From positions 186,001 through 250,000 of the forward strand of contig JAHREC010000015.1 in assembly GCA_020081605.1 (NCBI GenBank): a stretch of 64,000 nucleotides of DNA, written 5' to 3'. Made by a program: the position numbers and the translations under genes. The notes beneath the pieces are model-generated. The model ran no database searches, was not told the DNA's origin, and saw only the letters and a list, made by a program, of their open reading frames with translations. This DNA is from Albifimbria verrucaria. Its lineage: Eukaryota > Ascomycota > Sordariomycetes > Hypocreales > Stachybotryaceae. Of this stretch, positions 45,770 through 57,268 are shown in pieces (positions within the stretch are counted from its first letter, which is position 1; every line of letters starts with the position of its first letter).

Positions 45770-46095
45770 TTAGGCTTATGATAGATGTACCAGCATTGCC
45801 CCGCGCTACATATGGGTACATTGCAAATATCACAACCCATATTCGTAGTTTTAACTGGCGGGGCCTCCAGCAGATCCGGCTGATCCGGATCACGGTTTTC
45901 ATCAAGGTCAGGGCCCGGGTCAAGGTCATCGTCAGGGTCAGGCCCCGGCCTGCAACGGCTATTTCCATTCAATGGCTCCAAGGCCCGGCGTTTACGAGAA
46001 TGAGTAGAGCATCTGAGATTACAAAGATGTGCTCTTGTGTAAAGGGATAGTAGAATCAAATATGGCTTGTGCAATGCGTTGAGAGCCTATACAGA
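45770..46095 (-). repeat. PiggyBac-type transposase C-terminus relic, copy 3 (best kept)
   Basis: The minus strand reads HLCNLRCSTHSRKRRAL, a stretch of D/P repeats (GPDPDDDLDPGPDLDE) and NMGCDICNVPICSAGQCWY followed by IYH. A C-terminal C-x2-C...C-x2-C-x3-C...C-x4-H cluster is typical of DDE_Tnp_1_7 (piggyBac) transposases, though I rank this as likely rather than sure. Parts match 5078-5174 and 38746-38915. No TIR or the catalytic domain is visible. Confidence 0.5.
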
Positions 46096-47595
46096 CTATG
46101 GCACGCTGGAGGCCAGCGGGGTTCTGGCAACATAATCCATTTCCATAACCATCATCAATTTGAGGGAGAAGTAGGATGAGATATTTACGAGCATTCAAGA
46201 ACTGGCCCAACTACTAGTTTATGAAAACTTACCCATCTCAGAACTTGTGATGTCACATGTATTGAACATAATCCTTTTTTATTATTAGCTAGCTAAACTG
46301 TTGTGTGGGTATACCATTATATATACATTTGACGTGAGATGTCCCAACCACCTAATAAAGCGTTGCCCTTGCATTCCAACAACATGGGTATAGCTATTGT
46401 GAATATCGTATATTCATAAGATGCAAGAAGAGGATAAATCAATATTGGATAAGTACTCCACGTAGCGGTTTCTCCCCGCAGTATGGCTAAACCAAGCTAC
46501 AATAATAACCAAGTCCTTCACAAATTTCCGACTAAAGGGGCGAGCTGCCAGCTCCATGAACTGAAAGTTATGCGCTCCTCCTAGATGTTTGTTGCAATGA
46601 TGGCACAATTCAATGGTTTCAAATATCGAAGAAAACAGTGGGAATGGAGCCAGACTCCAAGATCTTCTAGATGGTGGTACCGGGATGTGAAAGCATTGTT
46701 TCAGAGGGTGAAGATAAAACGTGTGGGAGAATGGCGAGACAAATCGTTGTATTATAGAGATGGCACCGTCGCCACAGAGATGCTCATCTTCCAGGTCAAT
46801 ATAGAAGGATGATGATTCAGTTACCAAGCCTTCAAGCAACGTAAGAGTAGGCAATATTTTCTATACAGTATCATTCCGTCTGAGGTTATAGCGTATGGCT
46901 AAGCAGGTGGAAACAGCAGTCCATGCCTACTCCATGGCACGTGAGGATGTAGAAAACCTTGAAGGTAGCTATAATTAACCGAAACGTAATTATCATGCGT
47001 CTGGTAAACTAACATGTGTTCAGAACCAATGATGAACTTTCTACTCATTCGGATATGGAAACCCATACATGGCGAGAGATCCGCTGAAAAAATTCTCAAG
47101 TCTACCTTTGGATTATAATGAAATTGTGATGAATGGGATACTCCACTAACGAATGAGAAGAAAGTCAAGAATACATCGATCAGAGTATGATATACGGGTC
47201 CTCAGCAACCCCATAGAATTTGGGCATGAGGCAGCAAATAATAGCTATATATACTAGTTTACATAGTCCTCTGTAAACTGAGAATTTTTACAACCTGTAA
47301 TAGGCCCTCTGTTGCCTTTGCTCTTATCTTTTTCATCCCTCCTTCTAGTCATGTCTTTATAGCTTCCTACTTATGATCTGTTACGCTCAATGGCCCAGTA
47401 TCCTTGGGTTGGACCACTCGTCCATGGTTGCATTTACACATATCCAAAGAGTATATAAATATAATTCCGCTGCTTTATTACGCCATGGGAGGAACAGTAA
47501 TCGTGCATCGGTGGATCGGTGTAATGTCGTGTCATTGACTGGAGACTGATGATGCGGTATCCGCAGCCGCTGCAGCAAGAAAAGCCTTCATGCAT
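46096..47595. other. AT-rich gap with two unknown minus-strand ORFs
   Basis: The open frame 46854-46414 lacks an early ATG but has coding-like composition (FETIELCHHCNKHLGGAHNF). A second at 47168-46899 reads SADLSPCMGFHIRMSRK. They may be pieces of one decayed gene. No domain was recognised. Confidence 0.35.
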
Positions 47596-47847
47596 TTATA
47601 GATATAGATGCAAAGCTGATCCATCCTCGGGAGTGATAATATGATTGGGATTTAGAAGGCTAGGAATTAACTTGATAAAGCTTATAAGACCTTTTCTTGC
47701 TTCCTCCGGCACATGGTGCTTATCGCGAAGGTAGGTGGTAACGTAAAAAGCCGTGATGGAAAGAGGATATAAACACTCCTCTCGGCAGCAAATTAAGGTA
47801 TGCGCATTATAATCGATTTGCAATTGAAGTTTATCCAACAGCTCCAT
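47596..47847 (-). pseudogene. OrsD-type fragment, first unit only
   Basis: The 83-residue frame begins at an ATG and reads LQIDYNAHTLICCREEC, TTYLRDKHHVPEEARKG and LISFIKLIPSLLNP. It equals the first OrsD unit with a Cys pair and D-K-H-H, cut off soon after. It is distinct from the longer OrsD gene just upstream. Confidence 0.5.
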
Positions 47848-48114
47848 GGCTCGTATATAATTACACAGCTGGGTGTTACATAGGCCATGCCATCAGTAAC
47901 GGTATGCTAGCAACTTATGATTACCGTGTATAAAGGTGTAGATAGGAAGCAATCGTAGCAGAGGGATTATTCGAAGTAGGTAGTTAAGGAGTTCTTCTAG
48001 AGCCGCTGAATACTACACTAGTAAACAATGATCATTGTTTCGGCAGGGTGCGTCGGTGAAGGAGACCAATATTACAGAGACAAGGATTTAAAGTACGGAC
48101 GAAAAATGTGTAAT

Positions 48115-49416
48115 TTAGTAAATTACAAGCGGTCCTTGGTACAGTAGTAGGTCGCCATATTCATCCACGAACCCGCAGTGTTCCGAGGATTTGGCCGGGT
48201 ATCGTCCATCAGAAGTCTTCGGCCATGTACCTGCGTGCCTGTCGAGACCAGACCAGACTCTGTGCTCCCAGACGTCTTTAAGCAAGCGCATATGCTCCGG
48301 ATAGAGATTGACCTTGACCTGCTCCATCATGGATGGTGACATCAAGTATGCCCAAAATATAAAGGCAATAAACTGTTTCCAAATAGATCGATAGCGATAG
48401 CTCGTGCCTGGTTCTGTCATCACAGAAAACGCTCGCGGTTGAAACCTGTTACTCTTTGAGGTGAGTAGCCAACTGCGGACGAGTCTACTGCTATGTTGAG
48501 CAGTATTCTCGCATCGGTCGAGCACCAGGTCAACCGCTCCTAAGATACAGCCAAGCTTCTGCTCGTCTTGGTAGCAGCTGGTGATGTCGGTATCTCCATT
48601 CTGCAGTCCCTGGCCGAGGACTAAGTCTTTCTGTACGGCTGTGCCGGATACACGAATCGGCAGTCGTATCATCATTCGCAAGATATCCCGCCGAGTGTTC
48701 TTGAACATTTTGAGCCATTGAGTACGCTCCAGCCACGGACTGGTAGCTGCGTGAGTTTCCTCTCCCAGTGCCTTAGCGTAGCACTGTGGCTGATCTTGAG
48801 CCTCCGTGTACTTTTCGTGGCGTTCAATGACTGCTTGTATGTGTGACTGCGTTTCCGGGTTAAGCTTGCAAGGCGAGCCTTTGGTGGCCTCTGCCTCGCT
48901 TCTCTTGCTTTTCCACGGTGCCGTCCGCCGATTAACCTCGAACCAACTGCTTGCTGCGCATGAGAGAAAAAACCGCTGGCACGATATGCTTTCCCTCCAC
49001 AGTTACTCTGGGCGTGCGCTTGCCTCGCCTTCCACCGACTCTTGCAGATTGAGTCTCGGCCGCCCACGCCCACGAAGATTCTGCCGTTGGTGTTCAACAC
49101 GCCAGTGCTGAATCATCTTAGCCTTGCTCTTGATGATATATGGACATTTTAGACATTTGATCCTGTCCGTTCGTGGAGCGGCCAAATGTGGAATTGGAGG
49201 CGCGCTTGGTGGTGGAAAGGTGAAGTCTAAGAGATCTGCTTGGTTCCGACGAATATCTGGTACCTGCTGAACGATGTTCGCAATGGCTCTCCTTTTCTCT
49301 AGCGGTATGTCTCGATGTCGGGAGAGGTGAGTAAGCACTTCATCCGATACACAAGCGAAGCCACATAATTTGCAGATGACAACCCGGTACCGCTCGTTGT
49401 AGACGAAAGGCTCCAT
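48115..49416 (-). pseudogene. OrsD-type (DUF3505) protein, frameshifted
   Basis: The frame opens at the ATG 49416 with YRVVICKLCGFACVSDEV, LTHLSRHRDIPLEKRR, then DRIKCLKCPYIIKSKAKMIQ and HWRVEHQ, a full pair of OrsD units. In other frames the signal continues with CQRFFLSCAASSWFEVN, ATSPWLERTQWLKMF, LGCILGAVDLVLDRCENT and SYRYRSIWKQFIAFIFW, ending at a stop. These follow the order found in OrsD proteins of Fusarium-like fungi, which often go on into a helicase; none is present here. At least two shifts are needed. Confidence 0.6.
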
Positions 49417-49718
49417 TGTCGATGAGGCTCCTCCTGCAGCCGACTATCCAGCTACAGGTGCCGCCTTCCGCCTCGCATCCTCTGTACCCTTTTCCCTTTA
49501 CGCGATACCATATCCTGGTAACGCGAACCATATTTCAACTCAATGATTGGTCAGTTCTGATAAATGATGAAATGAACTCTACCCCTGCGTGAAAATTAAA
49601 CTCTAACCCCTGGTTTGCAGGGCAGAAAATTGAACTCTACTACTACTACTTAGACTTTCTCCTGCGTGAGCTTTATCCAGACAAATCAACACAAATTATC
49701 AAACATTTCATTCAATCA
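49417..49718. other. Intergenic with a repeated GAACTCTAC motif
   Basis: The motif GAAAATTRAACTCTAC or close variants appears three times between about 49568 and 49645, followed by a short (CTA)n run. Its role is unknown. Confidence 0.45.
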
Positions 49719-52211
49719 TTGGAAAAGTTAATCCAAGACAAGCATAATGGCAAATCTGTGCCTGGAGATTTCACCTTGCAAATTGGTGGCCTACCACAAA
49801 CGCAAACCAGTTCCCATGCAAAGACTCTGCTGAAGGAGGAGGCAGAGAAGTTCTTGAGTGGTCTACCTAAGCCAGGAGATGATTGGAAAGGAATGAGATC
49901 CGCCTTTAACCTCACTACGAAGACCGGAATCGCCGAATTCATTCAGGAAGTGACGGAAGGTGCAGTCTATGGCACCAATTCTATTCGTTATCAAGACGGC
50001 GAGGGTATCGAAGCCTACCTCCTTCGGTTAGCTAATGCTTGTGGCATCAGTGACAAACAGCTCAAACGACAAACCATCATCGCTCAATGTCGATCCTATA
50101 TGTTTATGGGGGTGTGCTGTGTAATAGCATACAAAGCAAAGAGACAGGGTGATAAGCAGGAGGTTGTAAATGATGCTCAGAGAATCTTCTTGGCAAATAC
50201 GAGCCCCACGGCCAGTGTGAGCGAATCCTGATACGTTACGGGAGTACCGGAACGACGTTGAATGGTGGTACCAAGAACAAGGTCGTCAGCTTGGTAAAGA
50301 TGAAGAAGCATCTCAGGTATTTTATCTTGGTATGGTTCCAGCCCTTTGTTCTTGTGTAGGTCTAATTAATGACAGAGAGCCGGAATATATCCTTCTGGCA
50401 CAAATATCGTCCTAGACCGAAGGAGGCTATAGAGGAGTTCACGGAGAAATTTCCGACGTATTCAGTTCCTACAGGTAAAGACGCTTCTCTATTGTTATGG
50501 GCTCCATTTATCCTAAAACTTGCTGTTGGGGACTTGTTAAGGTACATATTTACACACCGTTGATCGCCTGTATGGTTGCTAATCGGGGATCAGCTACGAG
50601 AGAGACATTTGCCCGGCGTTCTCTTTGGCATCTCTTCATAGAGATCAAGATTTCGAGGACTTTAACAGGGTTTATCACGATTCTCTACGAACCGCAAAAG
50701 AACGATCAACTCCGTCTAGCGGGAGACCATCGAGCCATTTGAGCACCCAGTCCAGCGCACTTCAAAGGAGTATTCCTTCGTCACCTACCAGGGCCCAGAA
50801 CGACGAAGGGCCAAGCGTGGGAGGACTGCAAGAGGGATTGGTTTGATAACAGGGGTTCATCAATCAGCGAAAGCTATTCGGACCTTCACCGCCCTCCAAT
50901 ACCTGCCGGAAACGGCATTTTTGAGTCTCCTAGGTCCTCGCTCGAGTTCAATGCACCATGTGATTTTCGGCCTATTAATCCGCGTGTTGAAATTGGGCTT
51001 CTTCAGAAGACAACACCAGAAGGCCCAAAACGATACAAAACGCAACATGAGACGGCCACATTGCCAGACCGGCCCGGTTGGAGCAACAGTACGGGTGAGG
51101 AGTTCCTGCCACCACAATGCTCACCGATGCCCTCAGAAGCCGGTATTTACGCCCATATGTCACCAAGAAACCGTCTAGTGACTGAATCAGACGACTCAAG
51201 TACGCCGCCCGGACCCCAGACGCCTGTCGGCCAAGTATCTATGGATGGCTCTACGGGCACTAATACGATGATGTCTCCCTCGCATGGTTCCGCCATTCAA
51301 CGCAATCTCGAAAGTTGTCTATCAATGAATGACCGATGCATCATCGAAAGCACACGCAGCACAAGCCAACCGCCTCTCTCTTGGAACTATCAGCTCTCCG
51401 CCAATACTTCGCGCAGCAAAAGCCACCCCCACTCTTTCAGAACGACCACCTTTCTACAGACACAACCCCATTTCCCCATGCAATGCCAAGACTTGTTGCA
51501 TCGGCAGTGTTGGCGGGGGCCCAGCCTGTCGATTCTTCTTTACCACCTGACGACCGTGTCAGTGGCAACAGCACATCACCCTCCCAGCACGTCTTTTCAC
51601 GCCAGCAAAACACGACGACCCTGCCTAGCATCCTTCGTCTGCTTGATTCGTCTCATGAGGGCAGGCGAGCAACAAGTCAGGCATTCTTAGATGTCAGTCC
51701 GCCTAGTTTTTATGGAGATTCATCATGGCACCAACGACAAGGGAGTTTTACCCATAGCAACCACTTTTCATTATTGGGGCCCAACATACAGTCATCTGAC
51801 TGCGATCGTCACGACACAGCCATCGCTGGTGCTTCTGATGACGCTCCCGTCGTTGGAATGACTGATCAACTCCCGTTTCGCGATCCTAAAGTCTCGGGTT
51901 CTGCTCCTTGCAATGATAAGGAAGCCCCTGCCTATGAACTTGAAAGCACGAATATGCCAACCCTGGTTGCGAGCTACGATAACCCCATCAGCTCCATCTA
52001 CAAAGGCGCAGCTGATACAAGCCTTCCGGTAATGGGAGCCTCTCCTCCAGGGACAAATGGCCATAGCCCTCCTAGCTTGACGGTCCATCGTGAACAACAA
52101 GACCCAAATGTGGATGAAGAGTCTGGACATCACTTCAACATTGATGGTTTTCCAACGGTTCCTATCAACTGGGAGGATTGGGTGGAGGACGCAGACCTAG
52201 CCGAGCAATAA
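49719..52211 (+). pseudogene. Large uncharacterised protein, several frames
   Basis: The first open stretch (49719-50231) reads TLQIGGLPQTQTSSHAKTLL and YQDGEGIEAYLLRLANACGI. After that the coding signal moves among frames: LREYRNDVEWWYQEQGRQLG, HRDQDFEDFNRVYHDSL, HRPPIPAGNGIFESPRSSLE. Finally a 51336-52211 frame is rich in Ser, Pro and Asp and ends FNIDGFPTVPINWEDWVED. The C-terminal part looks intrinsically disordered with an acidic tail like an activation domain. I do not recognise it; it may be one gene with introns and frameshifts or two. GT-AG pairs were not fixed. Confidence 0.4.
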
Positions 52212-52243
52212 ATGCGTTATATCATGTTGTTCAATTCTTCGTT

Positions 52244-53491
52244 TCAGCATCTATCCTGAGTCGTGCCTGCATTTCCGTCGTCGGTCGCGCTGGTGTTTCC
52301 TACCCGCTTGACTGGAGTCCATTGATAGCGCAAGAGTCCAAACCTTATCATTGCTTCTCTTGCAACAAGTGTATTATCTCCAAACACCACAACATAGTCC
52401 CCTATATTCCACTCTACTGGCATTCCTGCAATTTCGACCATAGGCGGTTTATCAGAATTGAATAATGCTAGAGGGATGAAGACTCCGACGGTATTCTTAG
52501 GGCCGATGGTGTTTGGGGTTCAAGATCGTATATGTGGCAGACTTCCGGTTCGGCATCTGCAATTTTCATGCCTTTGAGAAGAGCTTCTGCTTTCATCGCA
52601 TCCTCCAATAAGACTCCTTTCTTTTAAACATAGTTAATGAGTTGTTCTCCAGAGAGAAGGAAATGCCTTTACTGTTTTATCATGGCGACGGAAGTTCAAG
52701 TAAAAATCCTTGTCATTCTTGATCAGTCCGTATCGTCGTAGACCCTCTCCTGAGTATAAGAGAGGTCTATCTCGTGACTCGTTACAGAGTTTCCGTGTCT
52801 GTTCAGAACCATGATAGGTCTCAAAATGGCGCATTGTCGCAACTATGTTCGCCTCAAGGAAGTTAGATGGCTGCAATGACTATGTGAAATCACAAGGTCT
52901 TTGCAAGTGTCATTTTATACGTCACAGACTTGCGTGAAGTATATATGACAATTTGCTTGGTTGCCTTGTGGTTATGAGCAATTGGGCATGATCGGGGAAG
53001 GCTTCGGCGGTGGGGCATGCCGTCAAAGTCGACCGCACGGTATGTGTCGGGTGGGATCGAAAGAGGTACTAGTACTCTTATAGCGCCGAAATCTGGCAGC
53101 ACGGCTAGGTACCTTAACTTTGCGCCTAGCTTTTGCTTATACATTCCATTGCTGACCACTTGCGCCTCACTCAAGTAGGCTACCGATATCGGTCAAACCA
53201 TAATTGAAGTCCCAGAAGTCATTCATTACTTAGGTTAGACGGAGAGTGATTACTAGTTACAAATGACATTCGAACTTGTCCTCATTAAACCTTCCTTGCC
53301 TCTTCGTCCGGAGCATCAACAGTTGGGAAAGTATCGATAACATGATGATGAGAAGACTCAGAGCCACCACCATTCACCGGATTTGTATGTTCATCGGACC
53401 TCCGGTCATCTTGCCGTATGTGATTTTTTGTATCACCAGAATCTTCTTTAGTCGACTGATCGTTACGGTTCTTCTGTTGACTCTCAGACAT
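52244..53491 (-). pseudogene. Uncharacterised gene with conserved-looking C-terminus
   Basis: An upstream frame (53491-53285) begins MSESQQKNRNDQSTKEDSGD, polar and disordered. The next, 53174-52890, has AVDFDGMPHRRSLPRSCPIA, then a likely 46-nt intron. After it come SNFLEANIVATMRHFETYHG, GEQLINYV, a TAA, and KKGVLLEDAMKAEALLKGM. One C is missing from a C4 run (plus GGGG 52515-52518) before VGVFIPLALFNSDKPPMVEI and WNIGDYVVVFGDNTLVA. No family was recognised. The strong coding composition of the tail suggests a once conserved enzyme-like domain. Confidence 0.35.
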
Positions 53492-53729
53492 CTTCGGTGG
53501 ATGAAGATGAGAGTCAATGGCGAATGACAGAGTAGTAGGCTAAGAGACGGATCAGTAAATGGCCGAACACGAATGGATTTCCCTGTCTATAATGGCCATC
53601 TGACTTCAGCGCTGGAATAGACTTACAATAAATGAGGGATGAGTACGATACAGTAGTGGCTGTATGACTTGAGCTTACTGACAGTTATCGCGACACTTCG
53701 AACGGGAAGAAGAAGCATTCTTATACTTG

Positions 53730-53951
53730 CTAGAGGCGACGTGCAAAGCCATCGAGCTCCTTCACATGAGCGTGGACGTGGGGACAGCATCGACCTAGCT
53801 CCACGGCAGCGAACTGGTCGGATGTCATGGTCACATCTCCATTGAACGGTTCATGGATTACCCCAGCCCAGGCATATGCGGCCAATACATCATGTTCCGC
53901 AGGGGTGGTCGCATACAGGTCGACCGTCCATCGCTCAGCCAAGACAAGCAT
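53730..53951 (-). CDS. Short ORF, 73 aa, unknown
   Basis: Starts at an ATG, reads RWTVDLYATTPAEHDVLAAY and ends LDGFARRL. Composition is protein-like, there is no TM segment, and the codon usage is more GC-rich than the surroundings. It may be a small gene or a terminal exon. No family recognised. Confidence 0.35.
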   Translation of the reverse strand: MLVLAERWTVDLYATTPAEHDVLAAYAWAGVIHEPFNGDVTMTSDQFAAVELGRCCPHVHAHVKELDGFARRL

Positions 53952-54383
53952 TAATCGAACGCAAGTTACACACCTGGAAACGCTATGGCCCCTGCGTTGA
54001 TTGATCCATTGTCCAATCGATTATCGTTTGCAAGAATGCACATCAGACAATATTACAGGCTTTCATGGGTCAGAAAATATTCGCAAGTTGATTCCTCAAG
54101 ATTGCTATGGTTTGAATCTGACCATTGTGTAACTCATATCTTTGCCTCGTGAGAGTTTGTCGATAACTAGTACATCAGTACATGGATTATATCGCATAAG
54201 CTCAGTCACAGCGCCGTCTGGAGCTATACACTTATCCTCAGGCTCTCTATTATCGATATTAACTGCTATTAGGACGTCGGTTTATCGCTGATGCCCCTAG
54301 CTAGTTAGAAATCAACCCCATGTCATTTACTAGGATTTTCAACTTGCATGAGTAAATAAAGCATGTCAAGCATCGTAGTAGAC

Positions 54384-54560
54384 CAAACCACGCCACACCA
54401 CACCACGCCACACCACACCAGACTACACCACACCAAACTACACCACACCAAACTACACCACACCAAACTACACCACACCAAACTACACCACACCAAACTA
54501 CACCACACCAAACTACACCACACCAAACTACACCACACCAAACTACACCACACCAGACGA
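54384..54560. repeat. 15-bp minisatellite, about ten copies
   Basis: Unit CACCACACCAAACTA repeats without change from 54426 to about 54550, with variant units at each edge (ACCACGCCAC at 54384-54410 and CACCAGACG at the end). All ORFs across it are artefacts of the repeat. Confidence 0.9.
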
Positions 54561-54868
54561 AACGAACATACAAACCATACCAAGCCACATTAACTCTATG
54601 ACTAAGCCATATTACGCTAGCTTAAGACTAAACCATAAGCTTCTTGGAAGCAGTCCCAGGCTTTGCACTAAACCATATTGAGACTATTTTTATCAGCGCG
54701 GAAAAGCTTACACCCGTGCGTAGAAGGCTTTATGTAAGCCGGGTGATAACCCCGCAGTGTCCTCTATTGTAGCTCCAACTGAAAACAACAGCCGGTTATC
54801 TCAATGCGTCATGGTCCCTGAAACGTTTTGCGTCCAGTTGTGCGGTTCGCCAACACTGAAGTGTGAAG

Positions 54869-55690
54869 ATGTCTACGAATTTAGAGGTAGACGCAAAATC
54901 TTCTATAGAGCGCTATGGCCTCTATCTTGTTCGGGACGCAGAGGATGAGCCAGAGGAGAAAGGGCAACAGTTCGCCAAGTTCTACGCCAATGGCTATCGA
55001 ACTAGGACTCCCGAGGGTCTGGACTTTATTTTTAAAAATACTCTTGGAGACCCGGTAAGTTTCAAAACGTTTTGTCTGATATCTTGGGCTCATGCGCTGT
55101 AGGGAATACGATCGATTATTCATTCCATCATCAACCAGCCCCGGTTCGGATATGTTAGATTCTTCAGCACCGGACTTCGAACGGAGACACAGGGACTTTC
55201 TCCTGAATATGCTTGGTTCTTCCATCAGCGAAACCCCACTGTTGTCGATGATCCGATACATACTCTTGTGGTACAATTCTGGTTGCCAGGATCGAAAGTC
55301 ACACACTATAGGGGCTCACAGCTGCAATTTTTCGATGCAAAGGAGGATCCTCAGGAGAGGTGGGGTATCAAGAAAACGCCTCGCTCAAACATGAAGAGAG
55401 AGGGCGTAACAGAAACCTTGGTCCACATGCCTAATGGTGGATAGTAAGTTAGAGAATTACAGGTGCAACTCTGCGTGGAACTGACGAGTACAAGCACAAT
55501 TATCGATAGCCGGATAGGCTGGACTTGCGAATATGGTGGCTTTATGAACATTGGCTATGCAGTGGACTGGGTGGCAGAGAAATTCGGACCTATGGAACTG
55601 CCGGATACACCTGCCCTTCGCGCAAAAGTTGCTGAGTTAGAAGGCCATGGTATTAAGGCAAAACTCATTTTCACTCAGCGTAAAATGTGA
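54869..55690 (+). pseudogene. Two-exon gene of unknown function with adjacent TAG TAA
   Basis: Exon 1 (54869-55054) starts at an ATG and reads SIERYGLYLVRDAEDEPEEK. A 48-nt intron joins in frame to exon 2 (55103-55690) with INQPRFGYVRFFSTGLRTE, YAWFFHQRNPTVVDDPIHT, VVQFWLPGSKVTHYRGSQL, and, after two stops at 55442-55447, IGWTCEYGGFMNIGYAVDW. The frame is otherwise clean, about 255 residues. The stops would be CAG CAA with two CpA-to-TpA changes. No family was recognised; the middle part might be a beta-rich binding domain. Confidence 0.5.
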
Positions 55691-55717
55691 TATAGAGACT
55701 AGCTACCCTTCCGGCTG

Positions 55718-56874
55718 TTAATCCAGGCAGTCTTGGGAAACGCCAGCGTTGTACTGTTCGCCTAAGCGTAATAGTGATGCGTCAGGTATGTTACCGAAGG
55801 TCTGATCACTTGTGTTAACTAGCAATTCATATTGCCCGTCTATCGGATCCAGGAGGAAGCTTGAGCTAAAATACTCATCGACTAGGATATCCATATCATA
55901 ATTCATAGGTCCTGATGTTTTATTCATGGCCATGGCGACGTTCTGGGAATTTTGCTGCTCACTTATCGCACATGCTAGTGAAGGGTTTGGCACATTAGAA
56001 GCAGTTGGATCCAGATGCGCCTCGGTAGCCGCATTATCAGCATCATTCGAGATAAATGTATTCCTGTAATCGACTAGGCTGGTGGGTTTATCAAGGTGCG
56101 GACGTCCCTTGAGTCTCGTTTTTGTCGGCGTTTGGAAGGCTTCCACTTCTGATTCAAGATGGCGTTTGCGAGTGTGCTTGGTTCTCCCGTACCGACCTTG
56201 ACCTGTCTTCAGTGCGGCTCGAGCCTCAAGTCTTGCGTTTTGCGCTACTACTTTTGCATCTTCACTCCATTTACCCTTTGCTTCATGTTTGAGATCCCGC
56301 AACTTTAGGCATCTTTGGCGGTGTCTTTCAAGGAAGACACCAGAACCAAAGGCTTATGACAGCCAACACAAGACATCTTGCACTGGACATCTAAATTCAA
56401 GTCAGCGAATAATATTTGCCTGGCAGAGGAGGGGCGCACGGGTATCAAAGTGTCGGGAGAATTCCCAAAAGGTGGGATAGATGCGATCCCCGTTACATTC
56501 GTCCTTGAAACAAGTAAACAGATTTTTCCCTCTGCGTCGTCTGCGTCTGCGTTATCTTCGTCTTCTACGGCCTCTGCATCGTCTTCTACGGCCTCTGCAT
56601 CGTCTGCATCGTCTGCATCGTCTGCATAGTTTGCATCGTTTGCATCGTTTGCATCGTTTGCGTCATCTGCGCTCTCGGTGCTGTCGGCTGGCGCAACCGC
56701 ATAAGCTGCGGTGTCGAAAGCATTGTCCTCGTCTCTGAGGTTGGTACCATTGAATTGGAGAAGCAAGAGCGAAGTGCTGATGAATTGTTCTCCACAAACT
56801 TTGAATTCTTTGATCAGGCGTAGTAGTTTTTCGAACTGCTGCTTGGCAAGCAGCTGCGTTTCGCGCTGCTGCAC
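55718..56874 (-). pseudogene. C2HC-finger protein with acidic D/A/N tract, one frameshift
   Basis: The first frame (56874-56305) has a helical start (LAKQQFEKLLRLIKEFKVCG), a long Asp/Ala/Asn repeat and then VQCKMSCVGCHKPLVLVSSL. One G is missing near 56330; in the next frame the text continues ERHRQRCLKLRDLKHEAKGK, which completes a C-x2-C-x12-H-x3-C finger. The basic C-terminal region (RYGRTKHTRKRHLESEVEAF) suggests a nuclear protein. The total is about 385 residues. No named family was recognised. Confidence 0.5.
56545..56668. repeat. GCATCGTCT/GCATCGTTT coding repeat
   Basis: Runs of 9-bp units code for Asp-Ala-Asp or Asn-Asp-Ala on the minus strand within the C2HC-finger gene. Length variation is expected. 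Confidence 0.7.
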
Positions 56875-57268
56875 ATCATGTCAACATTGTTTAGCAGGAA
56901 CTCATTCATCAGCCTCAAAGACATACTTGCTGGTAATTGGAAATAGAAACAGGATCCATCATAAAATTGTTGAGTGGGCATCAGTCGAGACTACGTGTAG
57001 TGTCGCGAATTGGAGATGAAATGGAAGCTGACACACTACTATTTCACCTGCCACGTGTCTTAGGCCTCTATGGGCAGAAGGTGGGGATTAGGCTACCCAC
57101 CGGGCATCTATATATTACATCTAACTTATCCCGCCCTGCGCCTGCAATGAAGAATTTCTTCCTTACAGCTTTTGCGTACAGTTACAGGTCAGTCTATCTC
57201 GGCGAGCTATTATCCTTTAATTTTAACATTGAATAACAGTTCTACTGCGCATTCACAAACAAAGAACG
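56875..57268. other. Intergenic, likely promoter side of the small Cys gene
   Basis: A TATATATTA at about 57109 and pyrimidine-rich segments could serve transcription of the 57269 ORF. The plus-strand 99-codon frame at 56937 looks fortuitous. Confidence 0.35.

Noticed and set aside
54301..54593. Three long ORFs (95, 86 and 76 codons) across the 15-bp repeat
   Set aside because: The unit has no stop in several frames, so open frames arise from the repeat alone.
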